Source: Gottfriedia acidiceleris
Lineage (GTDB): Bacteria; Bacillota; Bacilli; Bacillales; Bacillaceae_G
Length of the DNA: 64,000 nucleotides
Assembly: GCF_023115465.1 (NCBI RefSeq)
Contig: NZ_CP096034.1
Location: 1,054,001 to 1,118,000, forward strand
Direction of reading: 5' to 3'
Both the position numbers and the translations under genes were made by a program. This document shows, in pieces, positions 9,460 through 19,158 of the stretch; position 1 is the stretch's first letter; each line of letters begins with the position of its first letter. A model generated the notes under the pieces. It saw nothing but the letters and a program-made list of their open reading frames with translations, was not told the DNA's origin and made no database searches.

Positions 9460-10187
9460 CATTACAAGTGGAACAATTATCAAAGAGTTATAGCGGTCAT
9501 CAAATATTAGAAAATATATCCCTTTATGTAAACGAGGGTGAATTTGTATCGATTCTAGGTCCATCTGGTAGTGGGAAAAGTACGTTGTTCCATCTTATTG
9601 GTGGTTTAGTAAAACCAGATTCTGGAGAAGTAAAGTTAAATGGTTCGATTATAAATGGAGAACTTGGTCATGTTAGTTTTATGCCTCAGGATCATTCATT
9701 ACTTCCTTGGAGAACCATATTAAAAAATATTGTTTTATCACAAGAATTAAAACATAAACCTGATGAAAAATTGGCAAGAGACTGGCTTAAAAGAACAGGT
9801 TTAGAAAACTATGAGAATGCTTACCCTAATGAATTATCTGGTGGTATGAAACAAAGAGTTTCATTTTTAAGGTCTCTACTAGCACCGCAGTCGTTCATGT
9901 GTATGGATGAGCCTTTTTCAGCTTTAGATGAATTCACTAGACTTGAAATGCAGCAATGGCTTTTATCAATTTGGGAGGAGCAACGACGATCCATTTTATT
10001 AGTAACGCATAATATTGATGAAGCGTTGTTACTGTCTGATCGAATATATATTTTTTCTGACAAACCCGCCAAAATCAAAGAAGAAATCATTGTGCCATTT
10101 CCAAGACCACGTAAAAAAGAATTATTATTAAGTGATGAATTTACGGAATATAAAAGAAAAATCTACTTGGCTTTAGAGAAGGAGTAA
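9456..10187 (+). CDS. thiZ: Thiamine-precursor ABC transporter ATPase
   Basis: 243 residues with a complete nucleotide-binding domain: Walker A GPSGSGKST, Q-loop PQDHSLLPW, ABC signature LSGGMKQR, Walker B FMCMDEPFSALD and the H-loop VTHNIDEA. It energises ThiX/ThiY. It belongs to the nitrate/taurine/HMP-type (NMT1) importer ATPases. It starts inside the thiX stop codon. A ribosome site GGAGTAAT at its end serves the next gene. Confidence 0.94.
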   Translation: MTLQVEQLSKSYSGHQILENISLYVNEGEFVSILGPSGSGKSTLFHLIGGLVKPDSGEVKLNGSIINGELGHVSFMPQDHSLLPWRTILKNIVLSQELKHKPDEKLARDWLKRTGLENYENAYPNELSGGMKQRVSFLRSLLAPQSFMCMDEPFSALDEFTRLEMQQWLLSIWEEQRRSILLVTHNIDEALLLSDRIYIFSDKPAKIKEEIIVPFPRPRKKELLLSDEFTEYKRKIYLALEKE

Positions 10188-10188
10188 T

Positions 10189-10959
10189 ATGATGAAAATG
10201 ATAGATGCTCATATTCATTTAGATTCTTATGATACTAGTCAAAGAGAAGAAATATTAATTAATTTAGAAAGTTACGAAATCGAGGCGCTCATTTCGGTCT
10301 CGATGGATTTAAAATCTAGTAAGAAAAATTTAGAGTTAAAAAATAAAAATAATAGTGTATATCCAGCATTCGGATTTCATCCTGAACAACAAATCCCTTC
10401 TGATGAAGAGGCTGATAAATTAATTGAATGGATTAAGAAGCATCAGGATGAAATGATCGCAATCGGAGAAGTTGGATTACCATATTATAAGAATTTAGAA
10501 GAACAGATTGATTACGTACCTTATATTCAATTACTAGAAAAATTTATCTCGCTTGCAAAAGAGTTAAATAAACCGATCATATTACATGCAGTTTATGAGG
10601 ACGCCGAAACCGTATGTAATCTATTAGAAAAGTATTTTATTAAAAAAGCCCATTTTCATTGGTTTAAAGGGGACGAACTTACAATAAATCGGATGATGAA
10701 AAATGAGTATTTTATCTCGATTACACCAGATGTATTATATGAATATGAGATTCAAGACTTAGTAAAAAAGTATCCTTTAGAATTAATGATGATAGAAACA
10801 GATGGTCCTTGGCCATTTGAAGGGCCTTTTGAGAATGAGTGGACACAACCTAAATTTATGCATCAAACAGTTGCAAAGATAGCTGAGTTAAAAGACATGG
10901 ATCTATCAAGTGTATATAAAACTTTATATGAAAATACTAAGAAGTTTTATAGCATATAA
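10189..10959 (+). CDS. TatD-like metal-dependent hydrolase in thiamine operon
   Basis: 256 residues. It shows the TatD amidohydrolase metal ligands: DAHIH near the N terminus, GEVGLPY (Glu), a His in IILHAVYED, a His in AHFHWFKG, and an Asp in MIETDGPWPFEGP. The family includes nucleases and other phosphoester or amide hydrolases. Being last in a TPP-riboswitch operon with a precursor importer suggests a role in salvage, such as processing an imported pyrimidine, but that is inference. The operon contains no tenA or ylmB-type gene. A terminator follows. Confidence 0.85.
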   Translation: MMKMIDAHIHLDSYDTSQREEILINLESYEIEALISVSMDLKSSKKNLELKNKNNSVYPAFGFHPEQQIPSDEEADKLIEWIKKHQDEMIAIGEVGLPYYKNLEEQIDYVPYIQLLEKFISLAKELNKPIILHAVYEDAETVCNLLEKYFIKKAHFHWFKGDELTINRMMKNEYFISITPDVLYEYEIQDLVKKYPLELMMIETDGPWPFEGPFENEWTQPKFMHQTVAKIAELKDMDLSSVYKTLYENTKKFYSI

Positions 10960-10965
10960 ATAAGA

Positions 10966-10997
10966 AAATCGTTTTCCAACAGGAAACGATTTTTTTA
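10966..10997 (+). terminator. Terminator of the thiamine operon
   Basis: Inverted repeat AATCGTTTTCC / GGAAACGATT with loop AACA and a T-run, 7 bases past the operon's last stop codon. The stretch 11000-11180 after it is AT-rich, with a weak CTATC/GATAG hairpin and no gene. Confidence 0.88.
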
Positions 10998-11184
10998 TTT
11001 TAATTTTAGATAGGTAAAAAGAGCTAAAATAAAATCCCCCTATAGCAGAGCATCTATCCTAATTTAAAGATAGGCTATTTATCTACTATAAGTAGGATAT
11101 AAAGTAAAAATTTCAATTTAGATAATCAGATTCTTTACAAGCAAGAAAATAGAGAAGTCTAAAACTTAAGTTTAAATGTAAATA

Positions 11185-11214
11185 CCAAAACCGGCATGTC
11201 AATTAGAATGCCGG
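11185..11214 (-). terminator. Terminator of gerE
   Basis: CCGGCAT / ATGCCGG stem with a 10-base loop. Read on the minus strand it is followed by TTTTGG. It is 38 bases past the gerE stop codon. Confidence 0.75.
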
Positions 11215-11251
11215 CAGTATGTTGGTTTGTAGAAGTGTTTCTACAAATGAA

Positions 11252-11476
11252 CTACAGTTCAAGCTCTCCCATACGAAGAAGCTCAATAACTGCTTGTGAT
11301 CGCCCCTTAACCCCAAGCTTCTGCATTGCATTTGAAATATGATTTCTCACAGTTTTTTCACTTATAAAAAGTTCTTCAGCAATTTCTCTTGTAGTCTTAT
11401 CTTGAACAAGAAGCTCGAAGACTTCTTTTTCACGCTTTGTGAGTGTGTGCTTTGTTTGATAGTCTCTATCCTTCAA
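11252..11476 (-). CDS. gerE: Sporulation transcription regulator GerE
   Basis: 74 residues from the TTG at 11476, exactly the length of B. subtilis GerE. That start has a strong ribosome site (GGAGGG at 11491-11486 on the minus strand, 9 bases away). A longer in-frame start at 11527 lies upstream of this site and is less likely. The protein is one LuxR-type helix-turn-helix (TTREIAEELFISEKTVRNHI). GerE acts late in the mother cell with sigma-K, controlling spore coat genes. Confidence 0.96.
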   Translation of the reverse strand: MKDRDYQTKHTLTKREKEVFELLVQDKTTREIAEELFISEKTVRNHISNAMQKLGVKGRSQAVIELLRMGELEL

Positions 11477-11682
11477 CTGTGCTAACCCTCCTTGCTTGAC
11501 CGAGCTGTTCTTCGGATGGGTATTCATTTAGTCTTTTTATCATATGAACGATAAGTCTTTTAGGTGAATATTTCCAGTAAATTTAGAGCTAGATTTAAAT
11601 TATTTATTTTTTTCTATTTAGCTTGTTCTAAAAATTGTACAGGCTCGTATAAATAGTAAAAAAGCGTGGGGGGAGTATGGTG

Positions 11683-12720
11683 ATGAAAAAAAGATTGTTA
11701 GTAACAGCGGCAGCGGTATGTGGAATTGCAACAATGAGTGGATGTAGTTTACTTCCAACGAAATCTTCAACTGACATTGATCCACCTAAAACTGTAGTTT
11801 ATAAAAGTGATCAACCTTCAAAAGAAGTGGCAAAGAAAGAGGAAACTGTAAAAAGGGAATTATATTTAATTGACCGTAACGGGTATGTTGTACCGCAAAC
11901 ATTCCAATTACCTAAGTCTACTAGTTTGGCTAAACAAGCGTTAGAGTACTTAGTAAAAGATGGTCCTGTTACAGATGAATTACCGAATGGTTTCCAAGCA
12001 GTTTTACCTCCGAATACTGAAGTTTTAGGTGTTCAAACTCAAAAGGATGGTACGATTATTGCTGATTTTTCTCCAGAATTTAAGCAATACCGCGCTGAAG
12101 ATGAATTAAAAGTGTTTCAAGCTGTAACTTGGACGTTAACTCAATTTGATAATGTTACAAAGGTAAAAATTCGAGTAAACGGAAAAGAGCTTGCATCGAT
12201 GCCAGTAAATAAAGCGCAGATTGGTGATGGGTTAACAAGAGATGATGGAATTAACTTTGATAAAGGTGACATTGTAGATATCATGAACTCCAGACCTGTT
12301 ACGCTATATTATGTTTCTCAAGGGGAAATGGGAGACACTTATTATGTACCTGTAACGACTAGGATTTCGAATGCAGAGAAAGATTCATATTCAGCAATCG
12401 TAAAGGAACTTGTAAAAGGTCCATCTGAATATTCAAATTTAGTATCCGATTTTGGGACTGATACGAAACTAGTTAGTCAACCTGTTTTCAAAGGCGGTAA
12501 GCTAGTACTTAATTTTAACGATGGTATCTATGGGAATATTGCAAAAAATATGATCAATAATGATGTATTACAGCCACTTGTACTTTCTTTAACTGAGCAA
12601 AAAGGTGTCAAGTCCATTGAAATTCAAATCAATGGTAAATTAACTGCGCTAGACCAACAAGGCAAGCCTTTAAGCCAACCTGTTTCAAGACCTAAGGATG
12701 TTAATACGAAAAAATTGTAA
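11683..12720 (+). CDS. gerM: Germination/sporulation lipoprotein GerM
   Basis: 345 residues. The signal peptide ends in lipobox MSGC, so the protein is lipid-anchored outside the membrane. Two GerMN (sporulation/spore germination) domains follow, at about residues 70-180 and 210-320, each with the LVKDGP / LVKGPS type helix and the VQ(V/I)NGK-type end. GerM is needed for asymmetric septation stages and germination in Bacillus. Start choice: GGGGGGAG at 11668-11675 favours the ATG at 11683 over the ATG at 11677. Confidence 0.93.
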   Translation: MKKRLLVTAAAVCGIATMSGCSLLPTKSSTDIDPPKTVVYKSDQPSKEVAKKEETVKRELYLIDRNGYVVPQTFQLPKSTSLAKQALEYLVKDGPVTDELPNGFQAVLPPNTEVLGVQTQKDGTIIADFSPEFKQYRAEDELKVFQAVTWTLTQFDNVTKVKIRVNGKELASMPVNKAQIGDGLTRDDGINFDKGDIVDIMNSRPVTLYYVSQGEMGDTYYVPVTTRISNAEKDSYSAIVKELVKGPSEYSNLVSDFGTDTKLVSQPVFKGGKLVLNFNDGIYGNIAKNMINNDVLQPLVLSLTEQKGVKSIEIQINGKLTALDQQGKPLSQPVSRPKDVNTKKL

Positions 12721-12774
12721 GCCGCTAGTTAGGAAAAAACAATAAATGCCTTTTAATAAAATGGTTTAATTAGT

Positions 12775-12822
12775 AACCTTGTACAAAAATTGTAATGATT
12801 TTTGTACAAGGTTTTTAATTTT
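12775..12822 (+). terminator. Terminator between gerM and rph
   Basis: Perfect 16-bp stem AACCTTGTACAAAAAT / ATTTTTGTACAAGGTT with a 7-base loop and a T-rich tail. Confidence 0.92.
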
Positions 12823-12907
12823 ATCTTTAAATTACACTTAATAAGTAGAAATGAAATCACATTTTTGTCTATACTAGTATTTGGAAGATTTTGTAGGAGG
12901 AACAATC

Positions 12908-13648
12908 ATGACAAGAACAGATGGAAGATTAAATAATGAACTTAGACCTATTGAGATTATTACTCACTATACAAAGCATGCAGAAGGTTCAGTGCTGATC
13001 AGTATTGGTGATACGAAGGTAATTTGTAATGCAACAGTTGAGGACCGTGTACCACCATTTTTGAGAAATAGTGGAAAAGGTTGGATTTCAGCTGAATATT
13101 CAATGTTACCTAGGGCTACACAAGAGCGTACAATACGTGAATCATCTAAAGGTAAAGTTACTGGTCGAACAATGGAAATTCAACGATTAATAGGAAGAGC
13201 GTTAAGAGCAGTAGTTGATTTAGAAGCACTTGGTGAAAAGACAATTTGGATCGATTGTGATGTAATTCAAGCAGATGGAGGAACACGAACTACTTCAATT
13301 ACTGGTGCATTTGTTGCAATGATGCTTGCTTTTGATAAATTAATTAAAATGGATAAATTGAAATCGTATCCTGTAAAAGATTATTTAGCAGCTACTTCGG
13401 TTGGTATTTTAGAAGACCTTGGACCAGTACTAGATTTATATTATGTAGAAGATTCGGCTGCAAGTGTTGATATGAATATTATTATGACTGGAAAAGGACA
13501 GTTTGTTGAACTTCAAGGAACTGGTGAAGAAGCAACATTTTCAAGAGAAGAATTAAATGAGTTACTATCTTTAGGTGAATTAGGAATTAAATCTCTAATT
13601 GAAAAACAAAAAGAAGTGTTATTACAAGAGGGTATTAAATTTCAATAA
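12908..13648 (+). CDS. rph: Ribonuclease PH
   Basis: 246 residues, full length. The RNase PH signature is present: RPITIEII-like start ([18 protein letters not shown]), [24 protein letters not shown], and the phosphate/metal site [13 protein letters not shown]. It trims the 3' ends of tRNA precursors using phosphate. The ATG at 12908 follows a perfect AGGAGG. It starts the rph-ysnA-ysnB cluster as in B. subtilis. Confidence 0.97.
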   Translation: MTRTDGRLNNELRPIEIITHYTKHAEGSVLISIGDTKVICNATVEDRVPPFLRNSGKGWISAEYSMLPRATQERTIRESSKGKVTGRTMEIQRLIGRALRAVVDLEALGEKTIWIDCDVIQADGGTRTTSITGAFVAMMLAFDKLIKMDKLKSYPVKDYLAATSVGILEDLGPVLDLYYVEDSAASVDMNIIMTGKGQFVELQGTGEEATFSREELNELLSLGELGIKSLIEKQKEVLLQEGIKFQ

Positions 13649-13672
13649 TCATTTCGAGGAGAGGCTTTAAGG

Positions 13673-14293
13673 ATGGAAACAATCATTATTGCGACAAATA
13701 ATCAAGGCAAAGTGAAGGATTTTGAAGCACTTTTTAACCCGATGGGATTTCAAGTTAAGTCTTTAAAAGACTTTCCTGAAATTAAAGAAATTGAAGAAAC
13801 AGGAACTACATTTGAAGAAAATGCGGTTTTAAAAGCTGAGTATTTAGCAAGTGAGTTAAATACGCCAGTCATTGCAGATGACTCTGGTTTAATAGTGGAT
13901 GCACTTGAAGGTAGACCAGGCGTTTATTCTGCTCGATATGCTGGATTACATAAAAGTGACGAAGATAATTTACAGAAAGTATTAAGTGAACTAGAAGGTG
14001 TTTTTCCTGGTAAAAGAACAGCACGATTTTATTGTGCTTTAGCTTTAGCGGTTCCAGGTAAAGAAACAATCACTGTTTATGGTACAGTTGAAGGGTATAT
14101 TGCCAATGAAAAAAGGGGAACAAACGGTTTTGGCTATGATCCAATATTCTTTTTGCCAGAATTAGATAAAACAATGGCTGAATTAACAACAGATGAAAAA
14201 GGTGGCTTAAGTCATCGCGCAAATGCCATTAAATCATTAATGACTGTTATAAAAAAAGAAGATAAAGATTTTTTATTTAGAGGATCAAATTAA
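13673..14293 (+). CDS. ysnA: XTP/dITP pyrophosphatase (RdgB/HAM1 family)
   Basis: 206 residues. Family motifs are seen: the N-terminal IIIATNNQGKVKDF, ADDSGLIVDAL, GVYSARYAG, GTNGFGYDPIFF and the C-terminal SHRANAIK. It hydrolyses non-canonical purine triphosphates so they are not built into DNA or RNA. Its last base overlaps the next ATG (TAATG). Confidence 0.96.
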   Translation: METIIIATNNQGKVKDFEALFNPMGFQVKSLKDFPEIKEIEETGTTFEENAVLKAEYLASELNTPVIADDSGLIVDALEGRPGVYSARYAGLHKSDEDNLQKVLSELEGVFPGKRTARFYCALALAVPGKETITVYGTVEGYIANEKRGTNGFGYDPIFFLPELDKTMAELTTDEKGGLSHRANAIKSLMTVIKKEDKDFLFRGSN

Positions 14294-14796
14294 TGAAAGT
14301 ACTAATTGTAAGTGATAGCCATGGATTGACAAAACCATTGCAAGAAATCGCCGACCGATATCGTGACAGTGTAGATTTAATGATACACTGTGGAGATTCG
14401 GAATTAGAAGTAAATGCTAAGGAACTAAGGGGTTTTAATGTTGTAAGAGGAAATTGTGATTTTAGGGGAGAATTCCCTGAAGAATTTATTCACCGAGGGA
14501 ATGAATTCACAATCTATGCAACACATGGTCATTTACATGGAATAAAACAGTCATTACAAAAGCTGTATTATCGTTGTAAAGAAGTTGGAGCAACAATTGC
14601 TTGCTTCGGTCACTCGCATGTATTAGGAGCCGAAGTAATTGATGGTTTGCTTTTTATTAACCCTGGCAGCATTTTATTACCGAGAATGCGAAAAGAAAAG
14701 ACTTATGCTATTCTTGAAACAAATGATATGAAAGCTAATGTTACTTTTTATAATACAGATGGAACGGTGCTTACTACTACTTCATTTGAATTATAA
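14293..14796 (+). CDS. ysnB: YfcE/MJ0936-type metallophosphoesterase
   Basis: 167 residues. A calcineurin-like small phosphoesterase with the metal ligands in order: SDSHG, HCGDSE, RGNCD, ATHGH and GHSH. The family acts on phosphodiesters such as 2',3'-cyclic nucleotides, but the natural substrate in Bacillus is not established. It is translationally coupled to ysnA. A weak hairpin without a good T-run lies at 14809-14834. Confidence 0.92.
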   Translation: MKVLIVSDSHGLTKPLQEIADRYRDSVDLMIHCGDSELEVNAKELRGFNVVRGNCDFRGEFPEEFIHRGNEFTIYATHGHLHGIKQSLQKLYYRCKEVGATIACFGHSHVLGAEVIDGLLFINPGSILLPRMRKEKTYAILETNDMKANVTFYNTDGTVLTTTSFEL

Positions 14797-14904
14797 TGAT
14801 TTAATGGAGGTTAGTAGCATATACGTTACTAACCTTATCTAAAACAAAATTCGGAGTACTAAAAGCTGGAAACCCCTAATAAACTAAGGTAATTATACAG
14901 CTTT

Positions 14905-14936
14905 AAACTTTTTTCCTTTATTTTGGAAAAAAGTTT
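14905..14936. repeat. Perfect hairpin upstream of tRNA promoter
   Basis: AAACTTTTTTCC / GGAAAAAAGTTT, 12-bp arms with an 8-base loop. It may end transcription coming from ysnB before the tRNA promoter. Confidence 0.6.
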
Positions 14937-14946
14937 TAAAAAAGTG

Positions 14947-14975
14947 TTGACTTTAATTTGTATAACGACTATACT
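14947..14975 (+). promoter_or_regulatory. Sigma-A promoter of the tRNA pair
   Basis: TTGACT, 17-base spacer, TATACT. The -10 box is 55 bases upstream of the first tRNA. It is the clearest vegetative promoter in the window. Confidence 0.85.
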
Positions 14976-15029
14976 AAATTATGTCGACAGGGTGATGTCG
15001 CGAAGAAATAAAAAAGAAATAAAAAATAT

Positions 15030-15103
15030 GCGGGTGTAGTTTAATGGTAAAATAGAAGCCTTCCAAGCTTCGGTCGTGGGTTCGATTCCCATCACCCGCT
15101 CCA
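15030..15103 (+). tRNA. tRNA-Gly (TCC)
   Basis: A 74-base cloverleaf. Acceptor arms are GCGGGTG / CACCCGC, the anticodon loop reads CTTCCAA (anticodon TCC), the T-arm is GTGGGTTCGATTCCCAT, and the CCA end is encoded. Confidence 0.97.
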
Positions 15104-15106
15104 TAT

Positions 15107-15180
<74 letters not shown>

Positions 15181-15183
15181 TCC

Positions 15184-15227
15184 AAAAGACACTTGTTTTA
15201 CGAAATGTAAAATAAGTGTCTTTTTTT
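15184..15227 (+). terminator. Terminator after the tRNA pair
   Basis: Extended stem AAGACACTT / AAGTGTCTT with an inner TTTTAC/GTAAAA stem, followed by TTTTTTT. Confidence 0.9.
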
Positions 15228-15391
15228 GTGTTTCAACTACTTTTAATTGAAGAACTTTAGAAATAAAATGATGAATTAAGTTTACTATATAAATTAGAGT
15301 AAATTCATATCAATTAATAGAAGTCTAGATCATCATGAAATTTATACTAGATATGTTATTCTAGTATAAATATAAGAGTGGAGTGATATAA

Positions 15392-15949
15392 ATGAATGAA
15401 AAAGAATTTTGGAGCTTAATATCCAAAATGCATATTGTTGAAGAACCGTATGAATGGGTAATAAATCATTTAGCTAAACAATCAGAGGAAGAGATAGCTA
15501 GTTTTGAAATTCATTTTGAAACTTATTTTTCCAAAGCGTATACCGCAAATCTTTTAGGAGCCGCATGGCTCATCATGGATGGCTGTTCTGAGGATTCATT
15601 TACACATTTTAGAGCTTGGTTAATCGGACAAGGAGAACAAGTTTACAAGAAAACGTTAATTGACCCAGATTATTTAGCTGAATACATCTTTCCTATTTAT
15701 GAAGAAGAAGGACTTACGCCAGAATTAGAAGATATGTTAGATCTAGCTTTACAAGCATATACAATCAAGCGTAAAGGCGATAATGATTGGAATGATCAAT
15801 TGTGGAATGAGTTCAACTCCCTAATTGAAAGTAAAGGCTATGATTATCCTGAACAACAATTGACGATTGATTGGAAATCAAAAGACGAACTAAAAACTAA
15901 GTTTCCAAAGCTATGGAAAAGATTTGGTAATAAACCGTTAGGGTATTAA
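15392..15949 (+). CDS. DUF4240 domain protein
   Basis: 185 residues, acidic. The N terminus MNEKEFWSLISK and the central segments (AANLLGAAWLIMDGCSEDSFTHFRAWLIGQGEQVYKK, shortened here to its ends) match the DUF4240 family, which is of unknown function and often found beside stress or toxin-immunity genes. No signal peptide or membrane segment is seen. The ribosome site GAGTGGAGTG is upstream. It stands alone between the tRNAs and ysoA. Confidence 0.75.
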   Translation: MNEKEFWSLISKMHIVEEPYEWVINHLAKQSEEEIASFEIHFETYFSKAYTANLLGAAWLIMDGCSEDSFTHFRAWLIGQGEQVYKKTLIDPDYLAEYIFPIYEEEGLTPELEDMLDLALQAYTIKRKGDNDWNDQLWNEFNSLIESKGYDYPEQQLTIDWKSKDELKTKFPKLWKRFGNKPLGY

Positions 15950-16066
15950 AGCTAAAAACAGATTCATCCATACACGTATCTTTAATATTTTAAATAATTA
16001 TAATTCATGATACACTTTTTCATAACTAGTTTGTGCAGGAAATAACAAATGTTAGGGGAGAGTAAC

Positions 16067-17050
16067 ATGGAAGACAATATTGTCTTTTTTCCTAAACTGA
16101 AGGATCGGATAATAAATTTAGGTAAAAAAGCATTAGAGGAAAAAAATTTTAGTAAAGCTTTAATGTTATGTGATCAATTAAAAGATATGAATGAGCATAA
16201 TTCACAAACAGAGCTTGCTGCAGTCGCTTGTTTATTAGAAGGAAATCGGGCTAGGGAAGCTAAGGAAAGATGTGAGGATTTAGTTTTCGGCCCATTTGAG
16301 AGTGATGAAGCAATTGAAGTATACATAAGCATTTTATTTCAGTTAAAAGAATATGAAGAATTACAAAAAAATATAAAAAAATTACTCACTCAAAAACGAA
16401 TTGATGAAAATCAGATGGATAAGTTTCAAGCGATGCTCTCATTATCAAAGAAAGTAGTTTCAGATCGTGAAGGCATTAAGGGTGAAGTTCTTAATTTACA
16501 TATGATCGTTGAAAATTCTGAGTCGATTGATAAGCAACTTGAATTAATTAATGAATTAAGAAGTTTAGATTGTAATCTTGTTATTGATCAAATTAGCGAA
16601 ATATTAAAAAGCACCAAAGCAAATCCGTTAATTCAAAGTTTTATTTTGTTTATTTTACAAGAACAATCAATCGATAAAGATTTTGAACTTAACAAAGTAA
16701 ACCAAAGGATGATTTGGAATACATCGGTTTCAGTCGATGAACATAAAATCTTTGTAGATGCTATATTAAAAAAATTAAGTGACGTATTAGAAAGTGAAGA
16801 CCCTTCTGCTTTCGAAATCGTAAAAACACACTTCCAACACTTTATAACAATTTACTTCCCGTTTATTCCAATACCAGCGGATATAAATATATGGGCAGCT
16901 TGTTTTTATTGCATCGGGCAACAATTTTTTGATCGTAGTGTAGATGAAGAGGAATTGAAAGACTTATTTAATGTAGAATATTTTCCTGTAAAAAGTGCAA
17001 TTGCTTTAGTAAAACGTTTTGAAGATGAAGGATACTTTAATATAAAATGA
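16067..17050 (+). CDS. ysoA: YsoA-like TPR-type protein
   Basis: About 327 residues, mostly alpha-helical with tetratricopeptide-like repeats (KALEEKNFSKALMLCDQL and CLLEGNRAREAKERCEDL). Its position directly upstream of tig matches ysoA of B. subtilis, whose function is unknown. Start choice: GGGGAG at 16054-16059 favours the ATG at 16067 over an in-frame ATG at 16049. A terminator follows at 17121. Confidence 0.8.
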   Translation: MEDNIVFFPKLKDRIINLGKKALEEKNFSKALMLCDQLKDMNEHNSQTELAAVACLLEGNRAREAKERCEDLVFGPFESDEAIEVYISILFQLKEYEELQKNIKKLLTQKRIDENQMDKFQAMLSLSKKVVSDREGIKGEVLNLHMIVENSESIDKQLELINELRSLDCNLVIDQISEILKSTKANPLIQSFILFILQEQSIDKDFELNKVNQRMIWNTSVSVDEHKIFVDAILKKLSDVLESEDPSAFEIVKTHFQHFITIYFPFIPIPADINIWAACFYCIGQQFFDRSVDEEELKDLFNVEYFPVKSAIALVKRFEDEGYFNIK

Positions 17051-17120
17051 AAGCAATCAGTATAAAATCATGTTTGCAGAACTTTTCTATACAATAATTT
17101 AATTTAAAATGAAATAGTTG

Positions 17121-17160
17121 AAAAAACATAGATGTTCCATTTGGGCTTCTATGTTTTTTT
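17121..17160 (+). terminator. Terminator after ysoA
   Basis: AAAAAACATAGA / TCTATGTTTTTT, a 12-bp stem with a 15-base loop and a T-run. Confidence 0.88.
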
Positions 17161-17189
17161 ATGTAAATAAAAGGAATTTGAAAATGTTG

Positions 17190-17296
17190 GAAGTGGAGAG
17201 AAAACCGATTTCCAATTCGAGCGAATGCGATGAGGGTCTTAGGTCATGCCTTGCGGAAAGCGAGCAATAGGGAATGGAAGTCGTCGTTCTACTTTT
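17190..17296. repeat. Degenerate Bacillaceae intergenic palindromic repeat
   Basis: A patch of about 100 bases that is more GC-rich than its surroundings, inside a 470-base gap. It includes GCGGAAAGCGAGC followed by GGAATGGAA, and its ends are imperfect inverted repeats (AAGTGGAGAG near the left end, TTCTACTTTTC near the right). This matches my memory of the dispersed 'GCGGAAAGCGAGC...TGGAGCGGAAATCAA' element common between genes in Bacillaceae. The right flank (17297-17520) is AT-rich and probably holds the tig promoter. Confidence 0.55.
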
Positions 17297-17523
17297 CAAA
17301 GGAACTAAACTGATTTAAAATTCAAAATTAAAAAACCTTAATATTTTCTTCTTATAAAAATAGGAAATATTGAAACAAAAAAGGAATGTGTTATAATAGA
17401 ATGGTTGTAACGACTATTTACTTAATTATACATGCATTTTCTTTATTAAAATGGACAGGCATGTATAGTACGAAAATACGTAAACACATATATTTTTTTA
17501 GATAATTTTGGAGGGAACTAACA

Positions 17524-18804
17524 ATGACTGCTAAATGGGAAAAATTAGAAGCTAACGTTGGTCTATTAACTGTAGAAGTCGAAGCTTCTGAAGTAGATAA
17601 AGGTTTAGATGCAGCTTTCAAAAAAGTTGTTAAAACTATCAATGTACCGGGATTCCGTAAAGGTAAATTACCTCGCCCAATTTTCGAACAAAAATTTGGT
17701 ATTGAAGCACTTTACAATGATGCTTTAGATGTAATTTTACCAGAAGCTTACAGCAAAGCTGTTGTAGAGGTTGGTATTGAGCCAGTTGATCGTCCAGAAG
17801 TTGACGTTGAGCAAATGGAAAAAGGTAAAACTTTAATCTTCAAAGCAAAAGTTACTGTAAAACCTGAAGTAAAATTAGGCGAATACAAAGGCTTAGAAGT
17901 TGAAGAAATGGATGCAACTGTAACTGACGAAGACGTACAAGCTGAATTAACTACATTACAAGAGCGTCAAGCTGAGTTAGTAGTTAAAGAAGATGGTACT
18001 GTTGAAAACGGTGATACAGCTGTAATTGATTTCGAAGGTTTCGTTGATGGCGTAGCTTTCGAAGGTGGAAAAGGTGAAAACTACCCATTAGAAATCGGTT
18101 CAGGTTCTTTCATTCCTGGATTTGAAGAAGCTTTAATCGGAGCTAAATCTGGTGTAGAAACGGATGTTAATGTAACATTCCCAGAAGAATACCACAGTGC
18201 TGAATTAGCAGGAAAAGCTGCTACTTTCAAAGTAACTGTTCATGAAATTAAAGCGAAAGAACTTCCTGAGTTAAACGACGAGTTTGCTAAAGATGTAAAC
18301 GACGAAGTAGAAACTTTAGAAGAACTTAAAGCTAAAATCAAAAATGACTTAGTTGAATCTAAAAAATCTCAAGCTGAAGGTAGCTTACGTGATGCTTTAG
18401 TTCAAAAAGCAGCTGAAAATGCTGAAATCGAAATCCCAGATGTAATGTTCGAAAGCCAAGTTGACCGTATGGTTAAAGACTTTGAACAACGTATTGCACA
18501 ACAAGGATTAAACTTAGAGCTTTACTACCAATTCACTGGTACTAAAGAAGAAGATCTTCGTGCTCAAATGCGTCAAGATGCTGAAGCTCGTGTAAGAATC
18601 GACTTAACAATCGATGCGATCATCGAAGCTGAAAAAATCGATGCAACTGAAGAAGAAATGAACGAAGAATTAGCTCGTTTATCTTCAATGTACAACGTTC
18701 CTTCTGAGCAATTAGTAACTATGCTAGGTGGAACTGACGCTGTACGTGATGATATTCAAATCCGTAAAGCTGTTGAATTATTAGTAGATAGCAGAAAAAA
18801 ATAA
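17524..18804 (+). CDS. tig: Trigger factor
   Basis: 426 residues. The ribosome-docking signature GFRKGKLPR lies near residue 45, then an FKBP-type peptidyl-prolyl isomerase domain ([14 protein letters not shown], about 160-245), then a long helical chaperone C-terminal domain. It binds nascent chains at the ribosome exit tunnel. Perfect GGAGG site upstream. Codon use is strongly biased (GAA, AAA, GCT, GTA), as expected for high expression. Confidence 0.97.
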   Translation: MTAKWEKLEANVGLLTVEVEASEVDKGLDAAFKKVVKTINVPGFRKGKLPRPIFEQKFGIEALYNDALDVILPEAYSKAVVEVGIEPVDRPEVDVEQMEKGKTLIFKAKVTVKPEVKLGEYKGLEVEEMDATVTDEDVQAELTTLQERQAELVVKEDGTVENGDTAVIDFEGFVDGVAFEGGKGENYPLEIGSGSFIPGFEEALIGAKSGVETDVNVTFPEEYHSAELAGKAATFKVTVHEIKAKELPELNDEFAKDVNDEVETLEELKAKIKNDLVESKKSQAEGSLRDALVQKAAENAEIEIPDVMFESQVDRMVKDFEQRIAQQGLNLELYYQFTGTKEEDLRAQMRQDAEARVRIDLTIDAIIEAEKIDATEEEMNEELARLSSMYNVPSEQLVTMLGGTDAVRDDIQIRKAVELLVDSRKK

Positions 18805-18829
18805 GCGTTAAATAAACATATATTGACTT

Positions 18830-18863
18830 AAACAAGGCGCGAGATTTTTCGTGCCTTGTTTTT
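18830..18863 (+). terminator. Terminator after tig
   Basis: AAACAAGGC / GCCTTGTTT stem with inner GAG..TTCGT bases and a T-tail. In the gap before clpX there is also a hairpin (AATAATTCTTC, loop AAAA, GAAGGATTATT) at 18970-18995 of unknown role. Confidence 0.85.
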
Positions 18864-19158
18864 AAATAATGAAATATTTGGTAAAGTGAACTGTTTCCTT
18901 TAAAATATGCATATACATATGTTAGAATCTGTTATACAGATTTTAAAAAATAATTGTGGCTATACTAAAAATAATTCTTCAAAAGAAGGATTATTAGCTT
19001 TAGATTAGAATATATATATTCTAAAAATTTAAACAATTTTAGAGTAGTAATTAATTGCTTTGTTTATTTTGTATGCTATTATATAGCTACAAGATACATA
19101 TTTTTTTCGATTACATACATATTGAGTGTTTTTAGAAATTTTAAGAGGGAGTGAACAT

